Source: Candidatus Doudnabacteria bacterium
GTDB taxonomy: Bacteria; Patescibacteriota; Doudnabacteria; UBA920; O2-02-FULL-48-8
Direction: 5' to 3'
Length of the DNA: 8,889 nt
NCBI GenBank assembly: GCA_016198045.1
Contig: JACQJI010000015.1
Coordinates: 1 to 8,889, forward strand
The notes beneath the pieces were generated by a model. The model was not told the origin of the DNA. It ran no database searches and saw nothing but the letters and a program-made list of their open reading frames with translations. Positions 1 to 5,259 of this stretch are shown here, one piece after another (within the stretch, counting starts at the first letter, position 1; every line of letters starts with the position of its first letter). The position numbers were made by a program, and so were the translations under genes.

Positions 1-73
1 GGGTAGCTCAGCAGGCCAGAGCAATGCTTTCGTAAAGCAGAGGTCGTGGGTTCGATTCCCACCCCTGGCTCCA
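1..73 (+). tRNA. tRNA-Thr (anticodon CGT), 5' end cut off by window
   Basis: A near-complete cloverleaf can be drawn. The last 3 bases of the 5' acceptor strand are 1-3, the D stem is 6-9/19-22, and the anticodon stem is 24-28/36-40. The 7-nt anticodon loop is 29-35 with anticodon CGT at 31-33, the T stem is 46-50/58-62 with loop TTCGATT, and the acceptor 3' strand is 63-69. The discriminator is T70 and CCA is encoded at 71-73. The first four bases (GCCA expected from pairing) lie outside the window. The resulting G1:C72 and C2:G71 pairs fit threonine tRNAs. The top anticodon-stem pair is an A-G mismatch (24/40). It would decode ACG. Confidence 0.93.
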
Positions 74-107
74 AAAATGTCAAGACCCCATAATTTTGAC
101 AGTCATG

Positions 108-247
108 CCAGGTACTGAAAATTTGACCCGCGATATGTTTTTCATGCAGGAATTCTGAGTCAAAAACATATCGCGCTGTAATCTTGCAACTAGCCTTAAA
201 CAAAACCCGAAGCAGTTGCAAGATTAAGTCAAATTTCTAGTACCTGG
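108..247. repeat. Nested inverted repeat, predicted three-way-junction element
   Basis: Three stems nest almost without unpaired bases. The outer arms 108-127 and 228-247 give 18 Watson-Crick pairs plus one G-T and one A-C. Inner hairpin 1 pairs 129-142 perfectly with 162-175 (14 bp, arm CGCGATATGTTTTT, 19-nt loop). Inner hairpin 2 pairs 179-191 perfectly with 214-226 (13 bp, 22-nt loop). Junction single-stranded bases are only 128, 176-178 and 227. No ORF of note lies inside. It sits between the tRNA-Thr and the atp promoter, whose -35 box starts at the next base. It could be a structured RNA, a MITE-like or REP-type element, or a cruciform-forming site. I do not recognise the family. Confidence 0.85.
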
Positions 248-276
248 TTGCCAAAACGGCTGTTTTTTGTTAGAAT
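248..276 (+). promoter_or_regulatory. Predicted sigma70-type promoter of the atp operon
   Basis: The -35 box is TTGCCA (248-253, 5/6 to consensus), the spacer is exactly 17 nt, and the -10 box is TAGAAT (271-276, 5/6). A TG dinucleotide at 268-269 makes an extended -10 element. Transcription would begin near 283, giving an untranslated leader of about 90 nt before the atpZ/I start at 373. It is the best promoter-like sequence upstream of the operon that I could find. Confidence 0.65.
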
Positions 277-317
277 TTGTGGGCTAAAATGACAGCATCC
301 CAAGAAATGCCTAAGCG

Positions 318-367
318 CTGTCATCCCGAGCGAGTCCCGATTATTCGGGACGAGTCGAGGGATCTCT
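318..367. repeat. REP-like palindromic repeat in the operon leader
   Basis: The segment runs from CTGTCATCCCGAG to CGAGGGATCTC and contains a perfect 7-bp hairpin GTCCCGA (334-340), loop TTAT, TCGGGAC (345-351). The outer ATCCC/GGGAT halves can also pair. It resembles the dispersed repeat that translates as 'CHPERSEGSRDLS' in many environmental bacterial genomes. Here the matching reading frame gives CHPER...RDESRDLS. That match is from memory of the repeat type, not from a search. It lies inside the predicted 5' untranslated leader. Confidence 0.75.
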
Positions 368-372
368 CAGTT

Positions 373-609
373 ATGACAAATAACCAGAAACCAACAGATT
401 TAAATAAGTGGCGCATGGCAAGCCTGGCGGCAGAGCTTGGGTTTATCATAGCGTTGCCATTGATTGCGCTCGGATACTTGGGAAAATGGCTGGACAGCAA
501 GTTTGGGACAGAGCCGTGGCTGGCAGTAGTAGGAATACTTTTGGCGATTCTGTGCACCACAGTTTGGCTGACCAAAAGATTTAGGGAGATATTAAAAGGG
601 CAAAAGTAA
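373..609 (+). CDS. atpZ: AtpZ/AtpI-family small membrane protein of the ATP synthase operon
   Basis: This is a 78-residue protein with two predicted membrane helices (about 16-35 and 48-66) joined by the signature GYLGKWLDSKFGTEPW (34-49), typical of the small accessory protein at the head of atp operons (AtpZ family, related to AtpI). Family members have been linked to c-ring assembly or to Mg2+/Ca2+ uptake for the ATP synthase; the exact role here is inferred. The N-terminus is short, polar and cytoplasmic. I chose ATG 373 because in-frame ATGs at 277, 289 and 307 would place the N-terminus in the -10 region or leader and through the REP-like palindrome. A GAGG (357-360) lies 12 nt upstream of the ATG, an indifferent ribosome-binding site. 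Its stop is 4 nt before atpB. The AtpZ versus AtpI name is not certain from length alone. Confidence 0.85.
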   Translation: MTNNQKPTDLNKWRMASLAAELGFIIALPLIALGYLGKWLDSKFGTEPWLAVVGILLAILCTTVWLTKRFREILKGQK

Positions 610-613
610 AAGT

Positions 614-1423
614 ATGTTAGCTATTCCTCCACTTGTGGCAGAACCAATTTTTCACATCGGATCGTTTCCGGTGACTAATTCATATATTAATTCGCTTCTG
701 GCAGTTTTATTTTTTCTGGTTGTTGGCTTCATCCTGCGCAAAAAAACGTCTATGGTGCCGCAAGGCATGCAAAACTTCGCCGAAAGCGTCTTGGAGTTTA
801 TGCTCCGATACGTAGATCAGGTGACCCGCGATCGCAAAAAATCACTAAGATTTTTGCCGATTGTCGGGGGCCTGTTTTTGTTTATATTGTTCTCAAACTG
901 GATTGGACTGTTGCCAGGCACCGGCTCAATAGGCCGCTGGATTAGCCTCCACGGCCAAATCGAACTTGTACCACTGCTCAGGCCAGCCAATGCGGATCTG
1001 AACATGACTTTGGCTATGGCCGTGTTTGCCGTGGTGGTTTCGCATGTGCTGGGAATCGTGACTATCGGATTTTTCCGATACGCCAACAAATTTGTCAAAC
1101 TCGCAGACTTATATGGTGCGTTGCGCAAGGGCGGAGTCAGCATCATGATTGCTGTATTTGAATTCTTCGTGGGAATTATTGAGATTTTTTCCGAGATCGC
1201 CAAAATGGTTTCGCTTTCTTTGAGGTTGTTCGGCAACATCTTTGCAGGCGAAGTGCTCCTGACCGTGATCGCAGGACTCGTGGCATACTTCGTGCCTTTG
1301 CCTTTCATGATCCTGGAGTTGTTGATTGGCTTAATTCAGGCTTTGGTGTTTGCGATGCTTACTCTGGTATATCTGACTATGGCAACGGCAGAATTACCAG
1401 TCGAAGCTCATGGATCACATTAA
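614..1423 (+). CDS. atpB: F1Fo ATP synthase subunit a
   Basis: This 269-residue polytopic membrane protein forms the ion half-channels of Fo next to the c-ring. The key motif SLSLRLFGNIFAGE (200-213) carries the essential stator arginine R204. E213 corresponds to E. coli Glu219. Q242 in IQALVFAMLTLVYL corresponds to the conserved Gln of the last helix. RPANADLNMTLAMA (123-136) is the usual motif before the second core helix. Hydrophobic helices fall at about 25-41, 84-101, 134-154, 175-195 and 215-256. Length is close to E. coli subunit a (271). The first Met sits 4 nt after the upstream stop with no close Shine-Dalgarno (GGG at 598-600 is 13 nt away), so translation is probably coupled to atpZ/I. 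Confidence 0.97.
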   Translation: MLAIPPLVAEPIFHIGSFPVTNSYINSLLAVLFFLVVGFILRKKTSMVPQGMQNFAESVLEFMLRYVDQVTRDRKKSLRFLPIVGGLFLFILFSNWIGLLPGTGSIGRWISLHGQIELVPLLRPANADLNMTLAMAVFAVVVSHVLGIVTIGFFRYANKFVKLADLYGALRKGGVSIMIAVFEFFVGIIEIFSEIAKMVSLSLRLFGNIFAGEVLLTVIAGLVAYFVPLPFMILELLIGLIQALVFAMLTLVYLTMATAELPVEAHGSH

Positions 1424-1431
1424 TAATTAAT

Positions 1432-1494
1432 GTTCTGACGCCGACTAATAAAAGCAAGAATCAATTAAGTCGAGCCAGCAGAACTTAAGAAAGG
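1432..1494 (+). promoter_or_regulatory. Intercistronic stem-loop and Shine-Dalgarno upstream of atpE
   Basis: In the 79-nt atpB-atpE spacer, GTTCTG (1432-1437) pairs with CAGAAC (1479-1484) and CGACT (1442-1446) with AGTCG (1468-1472), separated by an asymmetric internal loop and closed by a 21-nt A-rich loop. A purine-rich Shine-Dalgarno AGAAAGG (1488-1494) lies just outside the stem, 8 nt before the atpE ATG. The layout recalls the E. coli atpE translational-enhancer region, which raises c-subunit yield. The functional role here is inferred. The stem is moderately stable at best. Confidence 0.5.
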
Positions 1495-1502
1495 TCAAAA
1501 TT

Positions 1503-1721
1503 ATGGAACCACAAACCATGGAAACACTGGTCAAGGGAGCGACTATTGCCATCGGCGGCATGCTTCCCGCTGTCGCTATCGGCAGAATCGCGTCCAAGGC
1601 AATGGAATCCATCGGCCGCAATCCGGAATCAGCCGACAAGCTATTCGTGCCGATGCTTCTGGGTATGGCTTTTGCCGAAGCCATCGCCATATACGCCTTG
1701 GTGATTACGTTTATACTGTAA
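1503..1721 (+). CDS. atpE: F1Fo ATP synthase subunit c (c-ring proteolipid)
   Basis: This 72-residue hairpin of two membrane helices (about 10-33 and 47-71) is joined by the polar loop IGRNPES (37-43). Many copies form the rotating c-ring. The ion-binding carboxylate is E59 in GMAFAEAIAIYAL. The Na+-type ligand pattern known from Ilyobacter (Gln in helix 1, Ser or Thr after the Glu) is absent: the aligned positions are I26 and A60, so H+ coupling is inferred. The glycine-rich face of helix 1 is partly replaced by alanine and proline (GGMLPAVAIG). The start at 1503 is supported by AGAAAGG 8 nt upstream; the in-frame ATG at 1518 has no better site. It is one of only two genes in the operon with a strong ribosome-binding site. 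Confidence 0.97.
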   Translation: MEPQTMETLVKGATIAIGGMLPAVAIGRIASKAMESIGRNPESADKLFVPMLLGMAFAEAIAIYALVITFIL

Positions 1722-1723
1722 GC

Positions 1724-1797
1724 CACGAATGTACACGAATATTAAACGAAAGGACACCAATTTGTGTCTATTAGTCTAATATTCGCGTGAATTAGTG
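1724..1797. repeat. ACGAAT-type inverted repeat in the atpE-atpF spacer
   Basis: Outer arms 1724-1744 and 1777-1797 match at 17 of 21 positions when folded. The left arm contains two direct copies of CACGAAT. An inner hairpin pairs GACAC (1753-1757) with GTGTC (1764-1768) around the loop CAATTT. The right arm ends in GTG at 1795-1797, partly covering the only purine-rich stretch (GTGAGA, 1795-1800) before the atpF start, so folding could limit atpF initiation. It belongs with the repeat in the atpA-atpG spacer. Confidence 0.75.
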
Positions 1798-1808
1798 AGA
1801 TAACTATA

Positions 1809-2372
1809 ATGGACATACAAAGCATAATTTTAGCCGCATCCGAAGCAGTAGCTGAAGCTGCAAAATCAGAAACCTCAGAAGGCGTGCTTGGTACATTGGG
1901 CATAAACTGGAGGCTATTTATCGCCCAGTTAATAAATTTTGGGATCATTCTTTATATTTTTTGGAGATGGATAGTTAGGCCCTTGGGAAAAACCTTGACG
2001 GATCGACAGGCTAGGATTGAGCAAGGACTCCGAAACGCGACTGCGATGGACGAAGAGCGCAAAAAATTCGAAGAGCAAAAAGTTCAGGATCTGCGCAAGA
2101 TCAGGACCGAGGCCGATCAAATTATCCGCTCAGCGACTGACACAGCGACAAAGATGAAGCAGGAAATCATCCACGAAGCTCAAAGCCAGACTGATAAGCT
2201 TGTGGATCAAACTCGACAGAGTCTGGCAGCAGAAAAAGAGCAAATGCTCAGAGAGGTTAAAACCGAGGTCGCAACGCTGGTGGTTACCGCGAGCGAAAAA
2301 ATACTTCGCAGCAAGCTCGATCCCAGAAAAGATCATGAATTAATTAACGAAAGCCTGAAAAGTATTAAGTGA
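1809..2372 (+). CDS. atpF: F1Fo ATP synthase subunit b (peripheral stalk)
   Basis: This 187-residue protein has one membrane helix (about 35-55, LFIAQLINFGIILYIFW) followed by VRPLGKTLTDRQARIEQGL and a long charged coiled coil to about 165, the usual b-subunit plan. It dimerises to form the stator linking subunit a to delta and F1. The N-terminus carries an Ala/Glu-rich extension of about 30 residues before the membrane helix, longer than in E. coli b (156 residues in total). There is no other Met until residue 80, so the start is fixed unless GTG 1884 (V26) is used. The RBS is weak (GTGAGA, overlapping the upstream repeat). The TGA stop (2370-2372) overlaps a possible GTG start of the next gene. 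Confidence 0.95.
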   Translation: MDIQSIILAASEAVAEAAKSETSEGVLGTLGINWRLFIAQLINFGIILYIFWRWIVRPLGKTLTDRQARIEQGLRNATAMDEERKKFEEQKVQDLRKIRTEADQIIRSATDTATKMKQEIIHEAQSQTDKLVDQTRQSLAAEKEQMLREVKTEVATLVVTASEKILRSKLDPRKDHELINESLKSIK

Positions 2373-2377
2373 GCTAC

Positions 2378-2776
2378 ATGAAATTTACTGCGAAACAATA
2401 CGCGCAGGCGCTATACGAGGCATTGCAGGCCACCTCACCTTCTGATACCGAAGCTGTCTTGGATAATTTTGTGCAAATTCTTGCCACAAATAGTGATTTA
2501 CGAATGTTTGATGATATAGCTTCAGAATTCCATAAGCAGGAATTGGCAGTCAAAGGAGTCAAACAAGCGGTCGTGACCAGCGCCTCGCCGATCAACAATG
2601 CCAACGAACAGGCGATTGTCGAAGCGCTCAACAAGATCGTGAAAAGCAAAATTGAGCTCGACAAAAAACTCGACCCAAGCTTAGTCGGAGGCGTAGTAGT
2701 GCAGGTGGATGACTTGTTCCTAGACAGTTCCGTCAAAGCCAACTTGGAAGAATTAAAAGAAAGCTTAAGCAAATAA
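2378..2776 (+). CDS. atpH: F1Fo ATP synthase subunit delta, short form
   Basis: The subunit is 132 residues from ATG 2378 (MKFTAKQYAQALYEAL). It joins the b-dimer to the top of F1. The C-terminal signature DPSLVGGVVVQVDDLFLDSS (99-118) followed by VKANLEELKESL is clear, and the first helix KQYAQALYEAL is typical. The family is usually about 175-180 residues. By eye the deficit of about 45 lies between helix 1 and FVQILATN (31-38), where helices 2-4 of the N-terminal bundle normally occur. A GTG at 2369 would overlap the atpF stop by 4 nt (GTGA) and add three residues. I prefer ATG because the family motif begins there, but coupling through GTG is possible. It ends 1 nt before atpA. Confidence 0.9.
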   Translation: MKFTAKQYAQALYEALQATSPSDTEAVLDNFVQILATNSDLRMFDDIASEFHKQELAVKGVKQAVVTSASPINNANEQAIVEALNKIVKSKIELDKKLDPSLVGGVVVQVDDLFLDSSVKANLEELKESLSK

Positions 2777-2777
2777 T

Positions 2778-4274
2778 ATGGCGCATAATTTAGTTGATCA
2801 GTTAAAAGCAAAAATTGAGGCCTTTCAGGCCGGCGCCAGAGTCTCGACAGCCGGCACAGTCTTGTCCGTGGGCGATGGGGTGGCTAAAGTTTTAGGCCTT
2901 CAAAATGCCAAATCCGCAGAAATGCTTGAATTCCCGGAAAACACCTTGGGTGTAGCTCTCAACTTGGAGCAAGATTCGATCGGCTGCGTGCTTTTGGGCG
3001 AGTATTCGCATATCAAACAAGGAGATCATGTCAAGGCAACAGGCAAAATTTTATCCATAGCAGTAGGCGAAGGCTTGATTGGCCGGGTGGTCAATCCTTT
3101 GGGCCAGCCGCTCGATAACAAAGGACCCATAAAATCAGACAAATTTTATCCGGTTGAAAAAATCGCACCCAGGGTTATCGAAAGGCAGCCGGTCAACCAG
3201 CCGCTGCAAACAGGCATCAAAGCCATTGACGCCATGATACCGATTGGCCGAGGCCAGCGCGAACTGATTATTGGAGACCGACAAACCGGCAAAACCGCGA
3301 TCGCCATTGATACCATTATCAATCAAAAAGGACAGAATGTCGTTTGCATCTATGTTGCCATTGGCCAGAAAGAGTCAAAAATTGCCCGCATCGTGGCCGA
3401 ACTAGAAAAGCACGGGGCCATGAGCCACACGATTATTGTGGTGGCCGGCGCCTCTGATCCGGCAGCGCTCTCATATCTGGCGCCTTTTGCCGGCACGGCT
3501 ATGGGCGAATACTTTATGGACGCTGGCCAGGACGCTTTGATCGTTTATGATGACCTTTCCAAACATGCGGTGGCATATCGGGAAATTTCTTTGCTCCTTC
3601 GCAGACCTCCTGGCAGAGAAGCATACCCTGGCGACGTCTTTTATCTTCATTCGCGCCTGCTTGAGCGGGCTGCCAAAATGAGCAAACAGAACGGCGGGGG
3701 CAGTTTAACTGCTCTGCCCATCATCGAAACGCAGGCCGGTGATGTTTCCGCCTACATTCCAACCAATGTCATTTCCATCACTGACGGCCAGATATTTCTG
3801 GAAACTGATTTGTTTTATCAGGGTATTCGGCCGGCCTTGAACGTCGGAATTTCTGTATCGCGCGTAGGCAGCGCGGCGCAGATCAAATCGTACAAAAAGG
3901 TGGCAGGCAAACTCCGCTTGGATCTGGCGCAGTTTCGAGAATTAGCGGCATTCGCCCAATTTGCCTCTGACCTGGATTCGCAGACCAAAGCAAGGCTTGA
4001 TTTGGGACAGCGCATAACCGAAGCGCTCAAGCAAGACCAATATCAGCCTATGCCGGCAGCGGAGCAAGTGGCCGTAGTTTACGCGGTGACTCAAGGGTAC
4101 CTCGATGACGTGCCAGTCGATAGGGTACGCGATTGGGAAGGTAAGTTTATCAAATTTTTGAGCCGGGATCGTAAGGCCGCGTTGCAGAAAATTTTAAGCG
4201 CTAAGGACTTTGAAAAAGAAGTTGAGTCTGATCTTAAAGGGGCGATAGGGGAATTTAAGAAAACTTATGTATAA
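2778..4274 (+). CDS. atpA: F1Fo ATP synthase subunit alpha
   Basis: This 498-residue non-catalytic nucleotide-binding subunit of the alpha3-beta3 ring has the standard plan. An N-terminal helix (VDQLKAKIEAF, 6-16) is expected to contact delta, and a beta-barrel domain runs from about 25 to 95. The P-loop is GDRQTGKT (166-173), the Walker B region ALIVYDDLSKHA (253-264), followed by LLLRRPPGREAYPGDVFYLH (272-291). The arginine finger R362 lies in SVSRVGSAAQ. The C-terminal helical domain runs from about 375. Length is slightly under E. coli alpha (513). The start lies 1 nt after the atpH stop and no convincing Shine-Dalgarno is visible, so translation is probably coupled. No frameshift or missing key residue was seen. 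Confidence 0.98.
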   Translation: MAHNLVDQLKAKIEAFQAGARVSTAGTVLSVGDGVAKVLGLQNAKSAEMLEFPENTLGVALNLEQDSIGCVLLGEYSHIKQGDHVKATGKILSIAVGEGLIGRVVNPLGQPLDNKGPIKSDKFYPVEKIAPRVIERQPVNQPLQTGIKAIDAMIPIGRGQRELIIGDRQTGKTAIAIDTIINQKGQNVVCIYVAIGQKESKIARIVAELEKHGAMSHTIIVVAGASDPAALSYLAPFAGTAMGEYFMDAGQDALIVYDDLSKHAVAYREISLLLRRPPGREAYPGDVFYLHSRLLERAAKMSKQNGGGSLTALPIIETQAGDVSAYIPTNVISITDGQIFLETDLFYQGIRPALNVGISVSRVGSAAQIKSYKKVAGKLRLDLAQFRELAAFAQFASDLDSQTKARLDLGQRITEALKQDQYQPMPAAEQVAVVYAVTQGYLDDVPVDRVRDWEGKFIKFLSRDRKAALQKILSAKDFEKEVESDLKGAIGEFKKTYV

Positions 4275-4276
4275 TC

Positions 4277-4357
4277 CGAAATTACGAACGGTTATCCGAA
4301 TCCACGAACACTTATGCAGTTCCGTTCGTATTATTCGCATCCAGGTTCGTAGTTTCG
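4277..4357. repeat. ACGAA(C/T)-type nested inverted repeat in the atpA-atpG spacer
   Basis: Four short blocks pair in register: CGAAA 4277-4281 with TTTCG 4353-4357, ACGAAC 4284-4289 with GTTCGT 4345-4350, CGAAT 4297-4301 with ATTCG 4333-4337, and ACGAAC 4304-4309 with GTTCGT 4324-4329. The apical loop is 4310-4323. Unpaired stretches between blocks differ in sequence. It fills most of the 99-nt gap between atpA and atpG and resembles the repeat in the atpE-atpF spacer. It has no T-run, so it is not a simple terminator. Confidence 0.8.
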
Positions 4358-4360
4358 CAT

Positions 4361-4366
4361 TATAAT
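4361..4366 (+). promoter_or_regulatory. Possible internal -10 box just before atpG
   Basis: A perfect TATAAT lies at 4361-4366. A start site about 7 nt downstream would fall at or next to the atpG ATG (4374), which would give a leaderless message; atpG has no Shine-Dalgarno. No good -35 is present at 16-18 nt spacing (best CATCCA), and the area is AT-rich, so this is only a candidate. Confidence 0.25.
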
Positions 4367-4373
4367 TATATTT

Positions 4374-5255
4374 ATGGCTAACTCGTCACGAGAAATCAGA
4401 AGGAGAATCAAAGCGACTCAAAACATTGCCAAAATCACTAAGGCGATGGAACTGGTCGCGGCCTCCAAAATGCGCAAAGCGCAAGCCCAAGCGTTGTCCT
4501 CACGCAGCTACGCAGTCTTGTCATCTGAATTGTTGAGCGCTCTTGCCGCACAATCTGATTATCTCAAACACCCGCTCATTAAGCGTATCCTACCGGAAGA
4601 TCAAAAATTGCCGACACAGCGGATCTTGGTTGTCCTGATTACATCTGATCGGGGTTTGGCTGGAGCTTTGAATACGAATGTCATCAACAAAGCCCTGAAT
4701 TTGCTCAAGCTGGAAGGTTTAGGCCGGTTTGATCTGATCACAGTGGGTAAAAAAGCCGCGGATGCAGGCAGACGTTTACGCCTGAGTGTTGTCGCGGCTT
4801 TTAGCGGCAAGGACCGCAATCTCTCTATTTTAGATGCTAAGCCAATTGCCGAGATTGCCATCAACGATTATTTAGCCTTTATATACGAAAAAGTTTTCGT
4901 GGTCTACACTGATTTTATCTCGACACTTAGACAAACCCCGAATATTATCCAAGTCTTACCCTTCACAAATCACCGATCACCGCTCACGGATCACGATGAG
5001 ATTCTTTTTGAGCCCAATCCCGATGAAGTTCTGGAGAAATTTCTATATCGCGCCGTTGAATTTACAGTTTTTCAGGCAATGGTCGAAGCTGTCGCCTCTG
5101 AACATTCAGCCCGAATGGTGGCGATGCGCAATGCCAACGAAGCCGCCGGCGACTTGATTGACGATTTGTTCTTAACTTACAACCAGGCCAGACAGGCGGG
5201 GATTACAAAAGAGCTATCTGAGATTTCCGCTGCCAAACTGGCGATGGAAGGATAA
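4374..5255 (+). CDS. atpG: F1Fo ATP synthase subunit gamma (central rotor shaft)
   Basis: This 293-residue protein has the family plan. The N-terminal helix MANSSREIRRRIKATQNIAK continues as ITKAMELVAASKMRKAQ to about 57. A central alpha/beta domain runs from about 83 to 195 (RILVVLITSDRGLAGALN, 83-100). The C-terminal helix carries the strongly conserved SEHSARMVAMRNA (242-254) and ends near LIDDLFLTYNQARQAGITKEL (261-281). The N- and C-terminal helices form the rotating coiled coil inside alpha3-beta3. Residues 197-208 (FTNHRSPLTDHD) in the variable loop are encoded by a 5-copy heptamer tandem repeat and look like a repeat-derived insertion. No ribosome-binding site precedes the ATG. The stop is 4 nt before atpD, and the gene's last codons supply the atpD Shine-Dalgarno. 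Confidence 0.97.
   Translation: MANSSREIRRRIKATQNIAKITKAMELVAASKMRKAQAQALSSRSYAVLSSELLSALAAQSDYLKHPLIKRILPEDQKLPTQRILVVLITSDRGLAGALNTNVINKALNLLKLEGLGRFDLITVGKKAADAGRRLRLSVVAAFSGKDRNLSILDAKPIAEIAINDYLAFIYEKVFVVYTDFISTLRQTPNIIQVLPFTNHRSPLTDHDEILFEPNPDEVLEKFLYRAVEFTVFQAMVEAVASEHSARMVAMRNANEAAGDLIDDLFLTYNQARQAGITKELSEISAAKLAMEG
4963..4997 (+). repeat. Heptanucleotide tandem repeat (TCACNNN)x5 inside atpG
   Basis: Five back-to-back 7-mers are TCACAAA, TCACCGA, TCACCGC, TCACGGA and TCACGAT. The unit is not a multiple of 3, so successive copies are read in different phases, yet the frame stays open and gives gamma residues 197-208. The TCACGAA-like unit is a circular permutation of CACGAAT, which appears in the atpE-atpF spacer repeat, suggesting the same repeat family. 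Confidence 0.85.
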
Positions 5256-5259
5256 ATTC

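Noticed and set aside
73..101. Hairpin TGTCAA/TTGACA (78-83, 96-101) that on the minus strand is followed by five T, like a terminator, and a TTGACA that could be a -35 box
   Set aside because: The stem is only 6 bp, no minus-strand gene exists in the window for it to end, and no acceptable -10 lies 16-18 nt from the TTGACA.
108..247. Integron attC site as an explanation of the nested palindrome
   Set aside because: The characteristic core boxes (RYYYAAC and GTTRRRY) are not at the arm ends, there is no integrase or cassette context, and two perfect inner hairpins do not fit attC.
817..1308. 163-codon open frame on the minus strand inside atpB
   Set aside because: It is fully antisense to a well-conserved gene and has no recognisable protein features.
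1503..1721. Sodium-type ATP synthase
   Set aside because: The Gln and Ser/Thr Na+ ligands of known Na+ c-subunits are Ile and Ala here.
2369..2377. GTG start for atpH overlapping the atpF stop
   Set aside because: It adds only three residues before the family-typical MKFTAKQYAQAL start, and no better ribosome-binding site is seen. It is kept as a possible alternative.
4277..4357. Intrinsic terminator between atpA and atpG
   Set aside because: There is a palindrome but no T-run after the stem, and essential atp genes follow immediately.
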